The notes beneath the pieces were generated by a model that was given only the letters and a program-made list of their open reading frames with translations, did no database searches and was not told the DNA's origin. The translations under genes and the position numbers were made by a program. Source: DATJZH01 sp035499215 (GTDB lineage Bacteria; Actinomycetota; Actinomycetes; Streptosporangiales; Streptosporangiaceae). From it: a DNA stretch of 9,386 bases. Below, piece by piece: positions 1 through 6,725 of the stretch. The DNA lies in contig DATJZH010000041.1 in NCBI GenBank assembly GCA_035499215.1, positions 1 to 9,386 on the forward strand, in the 5' to 3' direction. The first letter of the stretch is position 1, and every line of letters starts with the position of its first letter.

Positions 1-1085
1 ATGAGTTCGGCGAGGTGCGCGCCGAGGGTCACGGCGCTGTGCGTTACCGCCACGTAGAGCCCGCCGACACCGGGAAGCCAGCCCGCGATGGTCTGGCCGT
101 CGGCTGGCATCGGGCGCACGCACACGCGGTAACCGGCGACATCAGCGTCATCCAGCCCGCGGACCGCGCGGCGCGCCCGGCGCAGCAGCTCTTGCGCCCA
201 GCGCCGCAGTTCGGCATCGGGCGTGTGCAGATCCACGGCCGCGTCGGGCGCCTCCAGGTGCACCAGCCCGCCAGAATGGGGCCGCAGGTGCACCTCCGGG
301 GCATGCACCACCCGCGTCAGGCCAGGCGGTGTCACCGGCCCGGCCCGCACCACCAGCGCAGGCGCCGCGGCGCCTGGCGCTGCCCACGGGACCAGCGGCA
401 CCGGGCAGGCAGGGCCAGCCAGGGCGGCCACCTCGGGAGTCCATCGTCCCGCGCAGCAGACCACCGCATCCACCGGTATCCGCTGGCCGTCGGCGGTCCG
501 CACCGCCTGCACGGCGCCGCCGGCAGCGGCCAGGCCGACAACGCGCCCCGGCTCCCCGGTTAGCACCGTGGCCCCGTGCCGGACCGCATGCCCGGCCAGC
601 TGCCTGATCAGCGGCTCGGTGAGCAGATAGCCCTCCGCCGGAAACCAGGCGACCTCTGCGGCCGGGCCAGGCAGCCGCAGCGCCGGCTCAAGCACAGCCG
701 CCTCGGCGGCACCAGCCAGGCGCGCCGGGTAATCCTGGCCGGCGAGCCGGCGCACCCGCGCCGCGAGCTCCGCGTGCCCGGTACCGCAGGCCGCCCACTC
801 GATGTTGCCGACCGGCCGGTACCACTGCGCGCCGTTCAGGCTGGCCGCAACGCGTGCCCACGCCCGCATCCCGGCGTGATTGAGGCGATGGTAGCCGCCG
901 GGCGTCTTGTCGTTCGAGTTCAGCCACGCGAAGCTCAGCCCGCTCGCGCCGCGGCCGGCCCCGGCCTTCTCCAGCAGCGTCACTCCGATGCCCGCCTCGG
1001 CCAGCCGGGCCGCCACGCACGCACCGAGCACACCCAGACCGATCACCGCGCACCGGCGCGGCCGCAGCGCACTCTCACCAGGCAT
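1..1085 (-). CDS. FAD-dependent oxidoreductase, DAO/DadA family (3' end cut by window edge)
   Basis: Visible are 361 codons from an ATG at 1085 down to the left edge; the stop lies outside. The family oxidises amines or amino acids with FAD, usually in the cytosol; the substrate cannot be told here. The N-terminus has a Rossmann nucleotide-binding motif (IGLGVLG, residues 15-21) ending in the acidic residue of LLEK (37-40). The family block GASGLSFAWLNSNDK follows at 46-60. Near the end, RPMPADGQTIAGWLP (324-338) and LYVAVTHSAVTLG (343-355) match the C-terminal FAD-contacting region. Related proteins are roughly 370-400 residues, so probably only a few residues are missing. The start follows the TGA of the exporter directly (TGA-ATG). 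A GGAGG lies 4 nt before the ATG, inside the exporter's last codons, so the two are almost certainly co-transcribed and translationally coupled. The upstream frameshift could therefore reduce its expression. Confidence 0.85.
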   Translation of the reverse strand, partial: MPGESALRPRRCAVIGLGVLGACVAARLAEAGIGVTLLEKAGAGRGASGLSFAWLNSNDKTPGGYHRLNHAGMRAWARVAASLNGAQWYRPVGNIEWAACGTGHAELAARVRRLAGQDYPARLAGAAEAAVLEPALRLPGPAAEVAWFPAEGYLLTEPLIRQLAGHAVRHGATVLTGEPGRVVGLAAAGGAVQAVRTADGQRIPVDAVVCCAGRWTPEVAALAGPACPVPLVPWAAPGAAAPALVVRAGPVTPPGLTRVVHAPEVHLRPHSGGLVHLEAPDAAVDLHTPDAELRRWAQELLRRARRAVRGLDDADVAGYRVCVRPMPADGQTIAGWLPGVGGLYVAVTHSAVTLGAHLAEL

Positions 1086-2917
1086 TCATCCTCCCCCTTG
1101 CGGGAGGCGACAGCGGGCCGGCCGGCGGTAGAGATCGGCGTACCGGCCGTTGCGGCTGAGCAGCTCGGGATGGGTACCAGTCTCGGCGACCCGCCCGCGG
1201 TCGAGGTAGAGGATCTGCCGGGCGTCGGTGACCGTGAGCAGATCATGGGAGATCAGGATGGTCGTGCGGCCGGCCATCAGCCGCCGCATCGGGGCGAGGA
1301 TGCGCTCGCTCGCCTCGGCATCGAGGCTCGTGGTGGGCTCGTCAAGCAGCAGGATCGGGGCGTCCCGGATCACGGCACGGGCGATCGCGATGCGCTGGCG
1401 CTGCCCGCCGGACAACAGCCGCCCCCGGGGCCCGACCGGCGTGTCGTAGCCAGGGGCAGCGCCGTGATGAACTCGTCGGCATCCGCGGCGCGCGCTGCCT
1501 CGACCAGCTCGCGCTGGCCGGCGCCGGGCCGGCCAGCCAGGATGTTCTCCGCGACGGTGCCGTCCAGCAGCAGAGTCTCCTGCAGCACGACAGCGATGCT
1601 GGCACGCAACTGCCGGGGATCGAGATCGCGCAGATCGTGTCCATCCAGGCTGATTCGCCCGCGGGCCGGGTCGTAGAAGCGCAGCAGCAGCTTGATCAGC
1701 GTGGTCTTGCCCGCGCCGCTGGGCCCGACCAGGGCCGTGGTCTGGCCGGGCAGCGCGGCGAAGCTGATGCCGGCCACGGCCTCGGCGCCCGTCCCCGGGT
1801 ACCGGAAGCCGACATCGTCCAGGACCAGCACCCCGCGGGCCGACGACAGCGCGACCGGACGCGCCGGGACAGTCACTGTCGGCCGCTCGTCGAGCAGATC
1901 GATGATCCGCTCGGCGCCGGCCGCTGCGTCAAAGATGGTGCTGGACAGCTGTCCGAGATCGCGAACCGGGCTGAAGAGCTGAACGAGGTAGACCAGGAAT
2001 GCCACCAGCCCGCCCACGGTGAGCCGGCCGGCCGAGATCTCCCAGATCCCGACGCCGACGATGGCCAGCAGGCCCGCCGCCTCGGTCACGCTCACCACCG
2101 ACGGGTAGAGCGCCTCGACCCTGGCCGCGGCCAGCTCCGCGCCCGCGCTGCCGAGACTCTGCCCGGCGAACCGCTCGACCTCGGCCTCCGCGCGCCCGTA
2201 GGCCTGGATCAGGACGGCATTGCTCAGGCTGTCCTCGGCCACGGCACTGATCGACCCGCCGCGCCTGCGGGCCTCGCGGGACGCGGCCTTGATCCGGCGG
2301 GAGAAGGCGCGCGCGGTCAGCCAGAAGATCGGGACCGCGGCCAGCGACACCAGGGCCAGCTGCCAGCTGATGAAGAGCATCACCGCGGCGAAGATCACGA
2401 TCTGGAATATCTCCGAGGTCGCCTCGGCCACGCCGACCAGCACGAGGTTCTCGATCGCGCCCACATCCTCGGTGAGCCTGCTGAGGATGTCACCGAGGCG
2501 ACGGCGATCGAAGAAACCCACCGACAGCGTGTGCAGGTGCCCGAACACCCGGGTCCGCAGCCGGTGCAGGAAATTCTCCCCGATCCAGCTGGCCAGGTAC
2601 TCATCGGCGAAAGTTGTGCCCGCGGCCAGGATCGTGATGCCCAGGAACGCCGCGGCCACTTCCGGGAACGCCGACATGTTGCGCGGGATCAGCACGTCGT
2701 CGGTCCCGATCTTCAGCATCCAGATCGCGGCTGCCTCCAGCGCCGGGGCCAGCACCGACAGCCCCAGGCTCAGCGCGAGCCAGCCGCGGAACGGCCGGGC
2801 ATCGGGCCAGAACCGCCCGAACACCGTCCGGATGCTCGCCGCCGGCGCCAGGTCCACCAGACTGTCGTCCGCCGGATTCTCGGCACCCATCGCCGACGGG
2901 CGCAGCAGCGACCTCAC
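1086..2917 (-). pseudogene. ABC exporter, fused TMD-NBD (MsbA/LmrA-like), single-base frameshift
   Basis: If one base is restored this is a 610-residue type IV (ABCB-like) exporter half, which would dimerise and export an unknown substrate. The membrane domain covers about residues 30-330 and includes the family-typical VGFFDRRRLGDILSRLTEDV. In the ATPase domain: A-loop Tyr373, Walker A GPSGAGKT (398-405), Q-loop Gln446, then signature LSGGQ (502-506), Walker B ILLLDE (522-527), D-loop SLD and H-loop His558, all consensus. The frame breaks near 1450. The upstream frame reads 515 residues and stops at 1370-1372, whereas signature through His558 lie in another frame that ends at 1086. The lesion thus removes LSGGQ, Walker B and the H-loop from the main product. 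I chose GTG 2917 because AAGGA sits 7 nt upstream of it; ATG 2890 is an alternative. All motifs remain intact, so the lesion is recent or a base-call error. Confidence 0.85.
1449..1453 (-). other. Frameshift site in the ABC exporter (one base short)
   Basis: On the minus strand the text reads CCC CTG GC TAC GAC ACG, where the family expects Leu-Gly-Tyr-Asp (CTG GGC TAC GAC). One G appears to be missing from a G run. Before this point the frame encodes DEFITALPL. After it, the frame shifted by one base encodes YDTPVGPRGRLLSGGQRQR, exactly what an ABC ATPase should have next. No slippery heptamer is obvious, so programmed frameshifting is less likely than a mutation or a read error in the short G run. 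Confidence 0.85.
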
Positions 2918-2924
2918 TATCTTT

Positions 2925-2929
2925 TCCTT
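2925..2929 (-). promoter_or_regulatory. Ribosome binding site of the ABC exporter
   Basis: AAGGA on the minus strand, 7 nt before GTG 2917. It decides the exporter's start. The same frame stays open upstream to an ATG at 3187, but that would add a Pro-rich 90-residue stretch unlike any exporter N-terminus and has no ribosome site. Confidence 0.7.
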
Positions 2930-2941
2930 CGTCTCGGGCGT

Positions 2942-2987
2942 GGGCGGTGGCCGCGACCCCTGTGCCGGGGAGCAGCGACCACCGCCC
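2942..2987 (-). promoter_or_regulatory. Strong 46-nt stem-loop in the exporter leader
   Basis: In the minus-strand transcript GGGCGGUGGUCGC (2987-2975) pairs with GCGGCCACCGCCC (2954-2942): 13 consecutive pairs with only one U-G wobble. An asymmetric internal loop (UGCU/UC) follows, then a CCCC-GGGG stem closed by a 6-nt loop. The hairpin ends 12 nt before the exporter's ribosome site and begins 55 nt after the stop of the small His/Arg-rich frame. There is no U-tract after it, so it is not a classical intrinsic terminator. A role in attenuation, transcript stability or control of translation is inferred from its position. Confidence 0.6.
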
Positions 2988-3042
2988 GATGGACAGGAAC
3001 CGGCCGCTGGCACAACCGCCGGCGGGGTTACTGCGACCCCTG

Positions 3043-3123
3043 CTAACGGAACCTGCGGTGCCGGTGATGCCGGCGGTGCTGCCGGAATTCCCGGCGGTGG
3101 TGGCGGTGGCCGTCGTGGTACAT
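3043..3123 (-). CDS. 26-residue His/Arg-rich small ORF (possible leader peptide)
   Basis: ATG at 3123, TAG at 3045-3043. Its ribosome site is close to ideal: GGAAGGAG (3137-3130), 6 nt before the ATG. The peptide opens MYHDGHRHHRR and ends RRFR; of 26 residues 8 are His and 10 are Arg, with no hydrophobic segment and no Cys. I recognise no family. It lies 125 nt upstream of the exporter's GTG on the same strand, in another frame. The stretch of codons 4-8 (3112-3102) repeats 11 bases of the downstream hairpin's 3' arm. Options, best first: a leader peptide whose translation controls the exporter; a small cationic or metal-binding peptide; or a by-product of GGT/GGC-rich DNA that happens to follow a good ribosome site. 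The DNA is low in complexity, so the His/Arg bias alone is weak evidence; the ribosome site and position are the stronger arguments. Confidence 0.45.
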   Translation of the reverse strand: MYHDGHRHHRREFRQHRRHHRHRRFR

Positions 3124-3206
3124 GTTCATCTCCTTCCGCTTGCCTAAACTCACCAACGGACCGGTCAGCGAGGCGGTTCTGCGCCATGGCAACGAATTAG
3201 TCACGC

Positions 3207-3230
3207 TTACCCGGACCGTTCGGTAACGTT
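3207..3230. promoter_or_regulatory. Overlapping short dyads in the divergent exporter / GT87 region
   Basis: TTACC (3207-3211) and GGTAA (3222-3226) form a dyad with a 10-base gap. Inside its right half ACCG-TT-CGGT (3215-3224) is a second dyad, followed by palindromic AACGTT (3225-3230). The site lies about 85 bases upstream of the small His/Arg frame and 170 bases before the GT87 gene, where an operator for the minus-strand operon could sit. No convincing -35/-10 pair was found next to it. The arms are short, so chance is possible. Confidence 0.25.
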
Positions 3231-3353
3231 GCTATACGTGATGATCTGATTACGGTGCGGGACTGGCAGCTGCTGGCCGGCGGAGATCACCGTGCGCGTC
3301 CTGCTGCGAGGCTGTCGCGGGGGATCGGCGGGCCGCTGCTCCGCCATTGCGCC

Positions 3354-3359
3354 TATCAT
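3354..3359 (+). promoter_or_regulatory. Possible -10 element for the GT87 gene
   Basis: TATCAT differs from TATAAT at one base and stands out in a GC-rich context, 38 bases before GTG 3398. No good -35 hexamer lies 16-18 bases upstream, so this is a weak call. The remainder of the 480-base gap between exporter and GT87 starts holds the small ORF, hairpin and dyads listed separately. Confidence 0.25.
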
Positions 3360-3397
3360 TCGCGGGTGAGCTGCACTAGCCCAGCACGGCCGAGACC

Positions 3398-4813
3398 GTG
3401 ACCGCCACCCGGCCGGCCGTGCCCGGCTCGCGGCTCGCGGCGCGCGCGCCGCGGCACCGGGCCGCATGGCTGCTCACCGCAGGCATGATCGCGTTCGCGG
3501 TCACCATCGGCGTCTACATCGGCTTCATTGTCACCCATCCGGCCGACCGCTGGATGATCCCGGTTGATCTTAATGTGTACCGCGAGGGCGGGCTGGTCGT
3601 CCGCCATCTCACCCCGCTTTTCCGGCCGCACAGGCTGGCGCCGCTCTACGAGTGGCCAGGGCGGCAGCTGAAGTTCACCTACCCCCCGTTCGCCGCGATG
3701 GCGTTCACGATCTTGACGCTAGCGCCGTTCGCCGTGCTGACGAAGATCTCGGTCGGGGTGAACATCGCGGCACTGGCAGCCACGATCTGGATCACGCTCG
3801 GCGGTCTCGGCCAGCGCCGTGGATTCGCCCGCCTGGGCGCGACGCTGCTGCTGGCCGCCGCGCTGTTCTGGACCGAGCCGGTGCAGCGGACGCTGTTCCT
3901 CGGCCAGATCGAACTCCTCCTGATGCTCCTGATCATCTGGGATCAGTGCCAGCCCGACAGCCGCTGGTGGAAGGGCGCGGGCATCGGAATCGCGGCCGGG
4001 ATCAAGCTGGTACCGCTGATCTTCATTCCGTACCTGCTGCTGACCCGGCGGTTCCGGCAGGCCGCGGTCGCCTCGGGGGTCTTCGCAGCGACCGTGCTCG
4101 CGGGCTTCGCGGTGCTGCCCGGCGATTCCACGAAGTGGTGGCTGGACGGGCTCTTCGTCCAGGGCAGCCGGACCGGATTCGTCGGCTGGGAGGGCAATCA
4201 GTCGCTGTTCGGTCTCATCACCCGGCTCGTCGGCAGCATGACGGACGCCCAGCCGATCTGGCTCCTCGCCGCCGCCATGACGGTAGCAGCAGGGCTGGCC
4301 TGCGCGGCGCTGCTCGACCGGGCCGGACATCGGCTGCCGGGCCTGCTGACCTGCGCGCTGACCGGCCTGCTGGTCTCGCCGATCAGCTGGGACCATCACT
4401 GGGTCTGGGTCGTGCCGGGGGTCGTGGCTATCGCCGGCTATGCCGCGCGGGCCAGATCCGCCGCCCGGTGGGCCCTGGCGGGCCTGGCTGTCGCGGTCGC
4501 CGCAGTGTTCGGTGCGTGGCCGGTGACGCTGTGGGGCGCGCCTGTCGATATGGGTGCCTTCGGCGAGGGCCTGATCTGGGCGCCGCCCAATACCAGCCCT
4601 GGTACTTACTTCAAGTACGGAGACCGGCCGTGGTACATCGAGTACCGATGGCACGGTTTCGAGCTGATAGTCGGGAACCTCTATGTGCTGACCGGGATGG
4701 CGCTCTTCGTGCTGCTCCTGGTGTGCGCAATCCGGGCCTCGCGCGCCTCGGCCAGGCAGGTCAAGCCGGTGCGCGGGATCAGCCCGGCCTCGGCCGCCTC
4801 GGCTCATCGGTGA
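3398..4813 (+). CDS. GT87-family polytopic mannosyltransferase (DUF2029)
   Basis: The product has 471 residues and is rich in hydrophobic helices throughout (about ten membrane segments). GT87 proteins are GT-C enzymes that take a sugar, typically mannose, from polyprenyl phosphate and add it to a lipid-linked or lipoglycan acceptor outside the membrane. Family marks: the first external loop carries VDLNVYREGG (56-65), whose Asp57 is the likely catalytic acid seen early in PimE-like proteins. KFTYPPFAA, the LFLGQIELLLMLLIIWD helix, GIAAGIKLVPLIF, GNQSLFGLI and SPISWDHHWVW follow in the usual order. Length is normal and nothing is broken. The start is GTG 3398, chosen because a short basic tail then precedes the first helix; its ribosome site is poor. 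The gene converges on the MptB-like gene, with 70 bases between their stops. Family is secure; acceptor and linkage are unknown. Confidence 0.85.
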   Translation: MTATRPAVPGSRLAARAPRHRAAWLLTAGMIAFAVTIGVYIGFIVTHPADRWMIPVDLNVYREGGLVVRHLTPLFRPHRLAPLYEWPGRQLKFTYPPFAAMAFTILTLAPFAVLTKISVGVNIAALAATIWITLGGLGQRRGFARLGATLLLAAALFWTEPVQRTLFLGQIELLLMLLIIWDQCQPDSRWWKGAGIGIAAGIKLVPLIFIPYLLLTRRFRQAAVASGVFAATVLAGFAVLPGDSTKWWLDGLFVQGSRTGFVGWEGNQSLFGLITRLVGSMTDAQPIWLLAAAMTVAAGLACAALLDRAGHRLPGLLTCALTGLLVSPISWDHHWVWVVPGVVAIAGYAARARSAARWALAGLAVAVAAVFGAWPVTLWGAPVDMGAFGEGLIWAPPNTSPGTYFKYGDRPWYIEYRWHGFELIVGNLYVLTGMALFVLLLVCAIRASRASARQVKPVRGISPASAASAHR

Positions 4814-4883
4814 TCGGCCGGGCAGCCGGGGGCGCGCGGCGGGGGAGGTCATGGGCCGGCAAGCAGTCCACCAGGCCCGCCGG

Positions 4884-6515
4884 TCAGCTCAGTGTCCGGT
4901 CAGTGCCGGGCCGCATGCCCCAGGACCCGGAAACCGCGCACCATACCAGGGCAATCAGCGCGCCCAGCAGCACCAGGGGAACGATCAGTTCGAGATTCGC
5001 ACTAGCCACCGAGCGCATGGGGCGCACGGTCGGCAGGAGCGGGTTCCCCGGCATCAGCGCAACGGTTCCGGCAGCCAGCCGGGCCAGGACCAGCCAGTCG
5101 AGCCGGGACGCGGGATAGATCGCCAGCAGGGGGAGGATCATCGCGTCATACCACGGCAGCTGATACGACGCGACGAACAGCCAGGCCAGCCCGAGCGCAA
5201 GAGCAGGCTGGATTGCGGGCAGCGCCGGGACAGCGCCGGGAAGCCGCCAGAGCAGCAGCGCGGCAAGGGCAGCGAAGGCCGCCACGGGCAGCAGCAGATT
5301 CGACAGCGGGTGCGGCCCCGGCCAGGCAAGCCAGCGGTAGTAGCTGTCCGCCGTTGCGTAGTCACTGCGGGCCGACAGCGCAGTGACGGCCGGGTACCCG
5401 TACCAGAGGTACGACGGCACGAGGACAGCGACCGCGCCCGCCGCCGCCGCGGCCAGCGAGAGAATCGACCGGCGGCAGGCCCAGGCCACCCCCAGGCCGA
5501 AAATGGCAAACGTGATCTTGATATCCGCTGCGGCCCCGATCAGCACGCCGCTGGCCAGCGCCTGCCGCCAGCCGGGCGGGGCTGGCCTGGATAGCCGCGC
5601 GGGCGGAACTGGCCCCGCGCTGCCGGCTGGCCCCGCGCTGCGGGTTAGCCCCGCGCCGCCGACGACGATCAGCCCCAGGAAACCGGCGGCCGCGGCCAGC
5701 CCGTCGACGTGCGCCCCGGCGATCAGCGCCCACAGCAGGAGCGGGTTCACTGTCCACAGCAGGTGCGCCCTGGCCCGCCGAGACGGATCGCAGCGCAGCA
5801 GCCTGTCTAGCGCGAGCGCCACCGCGCCGAACGCCAGCGCGTTCCAGAGCTTGAGCCAGAAGACGATTCGGGCGGCGGAGGTTCCGCCCAGCTCGGCCGC
5901 GCCGAGCTCCTCGGCGGTCGCCAGCGGGCCGTAGAGCGAGACGTCCTTGCCCCATGCGGCGGGTGCCGCCCGGCCGACCGGATCGCCGGTGCGGCGCAGC
6001 TGGTCCGGGGTCATCACGTAGGGGCTGCGGCGCAGCACCGCCATCCGGCCATACGCGGCATAGTCCAGCGAGTCGGTGGACCCGGCGGGCGGCAGCACCG
6101 TCAGCGCGGCGGTTGCGACGAGTCCGACGGCCAGCAGCGCGCGGACGGGCAGCCGGGCGCCGCGCCGCACGGCGGCCAGGCCCGCGATCACCCCGCCGGC
6201 CCCGACGAGGGCCGCTGCCCACAGTGCAGGGATTGCCGTGCTGACGGAAACTTTGAGGCTAAGCTGCCAAGGCGGGCCCGCAGCAGGCACGGCTGTGTGC
6301 ACACTGGACCAGCTGTTGCGCGCCGCCGCTGCCGCAATCATGATCAGGATCGCGGTGCCGATCCCGATCGCCGCCGACCAGGCAAGAGCCCGGGTGGCAC
6401 GGCTGCGCCCGGCCGTGTCCCGGCGCGGCCGGGCAGACGGGCGAGGAGTCGCGTATCCGGCATCGGAACTCGGCATCGAGCCCGCGCCGGTGCCTGCAGT
6501 CGAGATTTCGGTCAC
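4884..6515 (-). CDS. MptB-like GT-C mannosyltransferase
   Basis: The product has 543 residues. A disordered Pro/Arg/Ser-rich cytosolic tail (1-45) is followed by about twelve hydrophobic segments. The pattern resembles the MptA/MptB alpha-1,6-mannosyltransferases that build the mannan backbone of lipomannan from polyprenyl-phosphomannose. Marks seen: the acidic first external loop TDSLDYAAYGRMAVLRRSPY (147-166) with candidate catalytic Asp148/Asp151, SLYGPLATAEEL (193-204), NPLLLWALIAGAHVDGLAAA (257-276), GAAADIKITFAIFG and the late loop YQLPWYDAMILPLL. I chose GTG 6515. Upstream on the minus strand a TATAGA (6527-6522) lies close enough that the mRNA could be leaderless; no ribosome site is seen. 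A loop near residue 290-305 is expanded by a short tandem repeat (separate entry). The gene is divergent from the methyltransferase. GT-C membership is solid; MptB orthology is tentative, hence no gene symbol. Confidence 0.75.
   Translation of the reverse strand: MTEISTAGTGAGSMPSSDAGYATPRPSARPRRDTAGRSRATRALAWSAAIGIGTAILIMIAAAAARNSWSSVHTAVPAAGPPWQLSLKVSVSTAIPALWAAALVGAGGVIAGLAAVRRGARLPVRALLAVGLVATAALTVLPPAGSTDSLDYAAYGRMAVLRRSPYVMTPDQLRRTGDPVGRAAPAAWGKDVSLYGPLATAEELGAAELGGTSAARIVFWLKLWNALAFGAVALALDRLLRCDPSRRARAHLLWTVNPLLLWALIAGAHVDGLAAAAGFLGLIVVGGAGLTRSAGPAGSAGPVPPARLSRPAPPGWRQALASGVLIGAAADIKITFAIFGLGVAWACRRSILSLAAAAAGAVAVLVPSYLWYGYPAVTALSARSDYATADSYYRWLAWPGPHPLSNLLLPVAAFAALAALLLWRLPGAVPALPAIQPALALGLAWLFVASYQLPWYDAMILPLLAIYPASRLDWLVLARLAAGTVALMPGNPLLPTVRPMRSVASANLELIVPLVLLGALIALVWCAVSGSWGMRPGTDRTLS
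5609..5662. repeat. Three tandem 18-bp units inside the MptB-like gene
   Basis: Two units starting CTGGCCCCGCGCTGC (5609-5626 and 5627-5644) differ at one base. A more diverged third begins TTAGCCCCGCGCCGC (5645-5662). On the coding (minus) strand the 18-bp period keeps the frame and encodes an Ala/Gly/Ser-rich SAGPAGSAGP stretch between two membrane segments. It looks like slippage expansion of a flexible loop and may vary in length between strains. Confidence 0.75.
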
Positions 6516-6570
6516 CGAAGCTCTATACGGCGTTGATGCGTAACGGGCACGGCCAGCCTATGTACTCATG

Positions 6571-6590
6571 GCTGCTGGCATGCCAGCAGC
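6571..6590. promoter_or_regulatory. Perfect 20-bp palindrome, operator-like (site A)
   Basis: GCTGCTGGCATGCCAGCAGC reads the same on both strands with no gap. It lies 56 bases upstream of the MptB-like GTG (6515) and about 145 bases before the methyltransferase start, in the divergent intergenic region. A near copy lies 75 bp to the right (site B). A dimeric repressor or activator site controlling both genes is the natural reading; I do not recognise the regulator family. Confidence 0.6.
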
Positions 6591-6614
6591 TGGCGATCCC
6601 GTGGGAGTAAACCG

Positions 6615-6639
6615 ACAAGTTCTTGTGCATTTCTTGACA
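6615..6639 (+). promoter_or_regulatory. Phased TTCTTG repeats with a TTGACA -35-like box
   Basis: TTCTTG occurs at 6620-6625 and 6631-6636, exactly 11 bases apart. The first copy is part of a dyad ACAAG-TT-CTTGT (6615-6626), and the second runs into a consensus -35 hexamer TTGACA (6634-6639). No -10 hexamer follows at 16-19 bases; that space is filled by palindrome site B. This could be a promoter that needs an activator, or a regulator site alone. Confidence 0.35.
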
Positions 6640-6645
6640 AAACGG

Positions 6646-6665
6646 TCGGCTGGCGTGCCAGCAGC
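6646..6665. promoter_or_regulatory. Second copy of the operator-like palindrome (site B)
   Basis: TCGGCTGGCGTGCCAGCAGC matches site A at 17 of 20 positions. The right half (TGCCAGCAGC) is identical; the left half carries the changes. Centres are 75 bp apart, close to seven helical turns, so a protein could bind both on one face or loop the DNA. It begins 7 bases after the TTGACA, where a bound protein would cover the -10 position of a promoter pointing to the methyltransferase. Confidence 0.55.
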
Positions 6666-6725
6666 CGTCCTGCCCGGGCACGCCGTGGCCTTATCTCCCC
6701 TGCGCCCGCTCGCGCCCTGCCGCCG

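Noticed and set aside
576..1676. 366-residue plus-strand frame across the oxidoreductase/exporter junction
   Set aside because: It is antisense to two recognisable genes and has no motif.
2942..2987. The strong hairpin as an intrinsic terminator
   Set aside because: No U-rich tract follows; the downstream 12 bases lead straight into the exporter's ribosome site.
1637..3046. Long open frames on the plus strand opposite the exporter (469 and 326 residues, the second at 2220-3200)
   Set aside because: They are antisense to a gene with unmistakable ABC motifs, are rich in Arg/Gln/His as GC-rich antisense frames are, and show no domain.
2918..3187. In-frame N-terminal extension of the ABC exporter starting at ATG 3187
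   Set aside because: It would add 90 residues of Pro-rich low-complexity sequence, has no ribosome site at 3187, and skips the good AAGGA before GTG 2917.
4814..4883. Bidirectional terminator between the convergent glycosyltransferase genes
   Set aside because: Only 5-bp GC arms (GGGCC/GGCCC, CCGGC/GCCGG) with long loops and no T-runs; such pairs are common by chance at this GC content.
3652..5118. 488-residue plus-strand frame overlapping the GT87 gene
   Set aside because: It lies within the GT87 coding region in another frame, is Arg/Gly/Ala-rich with no hydrophobic segments, and runs into the opposite-strand MptB-like gene.
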